DNA of 59,916 bases from Chloroflexota bacterium (lineage in GTDB: Bacteria; Chloroflexota; Anaerolineae; J102): the NCBI GenBank assembly GCA_013151415.1, contig JAADII010000044.1, positions 1-59,916 of the forward strand. Direction: 5' to 3'. Shown here in pieces: positions 58,760-59,916 of this stretch. Within the stretch, counting starts at the first letter, position 1; each line of letters opens with the position of its first letter. The translations under genes were made by a program, and so were the position numbers. The notes beneath the pieces were generated by a model, which worked only from the letters and a program-made list of their open reading frames with translations, was not told the DNA's origin and did no database searches.

Positions 58760-59373
58760 GATAGTGTGGGCGGCGCCAGATGAAGCATGCCGCCTTCCAG
58801 ACTTGTGACCTTCACCAAAGAGTAGACAGGCGCGCCAAAACGCGTCAGCTCGGAGCGCCCTTGCTCGAAAGTTTTTTCCAGCACCACGCCAAAGGCCACG
58901 ATATTGGCCTCGGCCATGCCCACCAAATCACCCAAAGCGGCCAAAGTCGTTCCTTGGGCGAGAAAATCATCTACGATGTACACCTGCGCGCCTTTAGGAA
59001 TCACATGACTGCCCAGGAAGAGCTGAACAGGACGATTTTTGGTGCGACTAAAGGAATCGATGACATAATAGCCGCCTTCGGGCAAGGTGATGGGTCGGCT
59101 CTTTTTAGCAAAGACCACAGAAGCGGCGCGAGGCCATTGCTCATTGTTTACAGCCATGGCTGTAAACACCGCCACGCTAATGCCCGACGCTTCGGCCGTG
59201 AGGATCACATCGATGGGCTGTTCGCGCACCACCCGCGCCAGCACGGTGCCGCAATAGGCGCTGAACGCGTAGTCGATGCGATGGTTGAGCAACGTGTCGA
59301 CATTGACAATGCTGTCGCCCACAGCCTTGCCATGTTCGCGCACCAAGCTGTTGATGCGTTCGAGTAGATACAT
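58756..59373 (-). CDS. xpt: Xanthine phosphoribosyltransferase-like
   Basis: A 205-residue type I phosphoribosyltransferase that would convert xanthine and PRPP to XMP for purine salvage. The Xpt landmarks are 'NVDTLLNHRID', 'VILTAEASGISVAV' and the PRPP motif 'VYIVDDFLAQGTTLAAL', followed by 'VVLEKTFEQGRSEL'. The reading frame extends to 59538, but homologues begin at 'MYLLERINSLV', hence 59373. A possible extended -10 (TGCTAAAAT, minus strand, about 59545-59553) would give a 5' leader of about 160 bases; I could not fold it into a purine riboswitch. First gene of the operon. Confidence 0.85.
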   Translation of the reverse strand: MYLLERINSLVREHGKAVGDSIVNVDTLLNHRIDYAFSAYCGTVLARVVREQPIDVILTAEASGISVAVFTAMAVNNEQWPRAASVVFAKKSRPITLPEGGYYVIDSFSRTKNRPVQLFLGSHVIPKGAQVYIVDDFLAQGTTLAALGDLVGMAEANIVAFGVVLEKTFEQGRSELTRFGAPVYSLVKVTSLEGGMLHLAPPTLS

Positions 59374-59591
59374 AGGACCGAGAGAGGATTGAGCAAAATG
59401 AATGGGAGAACGCGATGTTGTGAAAGCCTGTTCGACAACAGGGCCGGAATGAAAAATTTTCAAGGAGCTTTCATCCGCGGGACAATCGAATCCCGCATGA
59501 AGAGAAAAAGCGCCCGGCTGGGGCGCTTCGTTGCACAAATGAATTTTAGCATAAATCGGACCGATGACGACAATTTGTCGCGTCCCGCGGG

Positions 59592-59620
59592 TTGCATTTC
59601 CACTTGCTCATGCGTATAAT
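59592..59620 (+). promoter_or_regulatory. tRNA-Val promoter
   Basis: TTGCAT (59592-59597) and a perfect TATAAT (59615-59620) with 17-base spacing, 13 bases upstream of the mature tRNA 5' end. Confidence 0.8.
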
Positions 59621-59633
59621 AACAATTGTGCAT

Positions 59634-59707
59634 GGGCGGTTAGCTCAGTTGGCTAGAGCGCCACGTTGACATCGTGGAGGTCACAAGTTCAAGTCTTGTA
59701 CCGCCCA
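59634..59707 (+). tRNA. tRNA-Val (anticodon GAC)
   Basis: The cloverleaf folds fully. The acceptor stem is GGGCGGT with ACCGCCC, the D-arm GCTC/GAGC, the anticodon stem CCACG/CGTGG with loop TTGACAT (anticodon GAC), and the T-arm ACAAG-TTCAAGT-CTTGT. The discriminator is A and CCA is not encoded. Confidence 0.95.
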
Positions 59708-59725
59708 CCTGACAAAGTTACATCC

Positions 59726-59916
59726 CAAAGCGTCGAACGGGACGAGTAACAGGCGTCCGGCGTCAGAGAGTGGAGGTCGCGGCTGCAAGCCTCCATCGTA
59801 CAGCGCCTGTGAAAACCACCCGTGAGTGGAGAGGTGAACCGCAACAGAGGCGCAGTATGCTCTCCCGGTTGGCTCCGTTAACGGCCTCCAAGCGGATGGG
59901 CCTTTCGGCCCGTCAA
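59726..59916 (+). ncRNA. T-box leader (5' part, cut by the window end)
   Basis: The sequence has the ordered T-box landmarks. These are AGTA of the specifier S-turn (59745-59748), AGAGAG and GGCTGCAAGCC of the distal Stem I (59765-59791), the closing cgcctgt, and a specifier stretch gaaaacca (59811-59818). Later come GTGAG, AGTA (59854-59857) and CCGTTA (59875-59880), then a gggcc/ggccc hairpin. The best specifier reading is ACC (Thr), because it is followed by A just before the closing stem; AAC (Asn) is the alternative. The antiterminator TGGxACCGCG and the regulated gene, probably an aminoacyl-tRNA synthetase or amino acid gene, lie beyond the right edge. Confidence 0.8.

Noticed and set aside
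59374-59560. Purine riboswitch in the xpt leader
   Set aside because: I could not find the conserved purine-aptamer core (TATA...loop-loop motifs) between a candidate promoter and the xpt start.
59634-59916. tRNA-Val as the ligand of the adjacent T-box
   Set aside because: The specifier region reads gaaaacca, with no valine codon; the best reading is ACC (Thr). Adjacency alone is not evidence.
1-59916. Insertion sequences, prophage or defence system
   Set aside because: No transposase, integrase, recombinase, restriction or toxin-antitoxin motif was seen in any frame.

Overview
The window looks like chromosome of a member of the Chloroflexota (Anaerolineae/Caldilineae-like; inference). Support: mid-50s to 60 percent G+C, an exported protein ending in the YLPLI-type tail common in that phylum, lipoproteins with long PT/PA-rich linkers, SdrD-like and PKD repeats on secreted proteins, a MalT-type LuxR regulator, PTPS-related polytopic membrane proteins, an F420 gene pair and a T-box leader. 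I see no insertion sequence, prophage, CRISPR array or rRNA.

Layout. 1-5.6 kb: the tail of one exported protein, then a giant secreted protein (PQQ-like propeller, SdrD-like repeats, vWA domain) that is split by one extra base in a CCCC run. 5.9-10.8 kb: housekeeping-type genes (glycerophosphodiesterase, FabI/FabL-like reductase, Mut7-C protein, Lcl-domain membrane protein) and an Amt-like membrane protein without the twin histidines. 10.8-30.5 kb: a convoy of 18 genes on the minus strand plus one gene remnant, holding membrane and stress-type proteins (HdeD, SulP, two META lipoprotein-like proteins, a 14-TM MFS exporter, two AI-2E permeases, a Na+/H+ antiporter, a SHOCT protein, two DUF1254/DUF1214 proteins plus a remnant of a third, a BASS transporter). 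A MalT-like LuxR regulator sits near its upstream end and an intrinsic terminator closes it.

31-42.4 kb: a YugP-type metallopeptidase, a beta-hydroxyacid dehydrogenase, then the most unusual locus: a lipoprotein receptor that joins a complete amino-acid-type binding domain (SBP_bac_3) to an oligopeptide-type binding domain (SBP_bac_5) whose sequence order is circularly permuted. Dpp-type permeases B and C follow, then a thiol peroxidase, a polar-amino-acid-type permease with an extracytoplasmic insert, an MFS protein and a URO-D family protein. No ABC ATPase for these importers is present. 42.4-46 kb: a phosphonate/phosphite-type importer (phnD, phnC and a fused double phnE) on the minus strand.

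46-53 kb, plus strand: Hsp20, a tandem thioredoxin, a Nudix hydrolase, an intergenic inverted repeat built from 10-bp units, npdG and cofE (F420), a subtilase with an N-terminal polytopic membrane domain, and a small protein with a promoter placed for leaderless transcription. 53-59.4 kb, minus strand: a tightly packed operon of xpt, a small alpha/beta hydrolase and three large membrane proteins. The right edge has tRNA-Val(GAC) with a consensus promoter and a T-box leader whose antiterminator and regulated gene lie beyond the window.

Starts were moved from the longest reading frame wherever a Shine-Dalgarno sequence or family alignment pointed to an internal codon. Family calls come from motifs read by eye; no database search was run.
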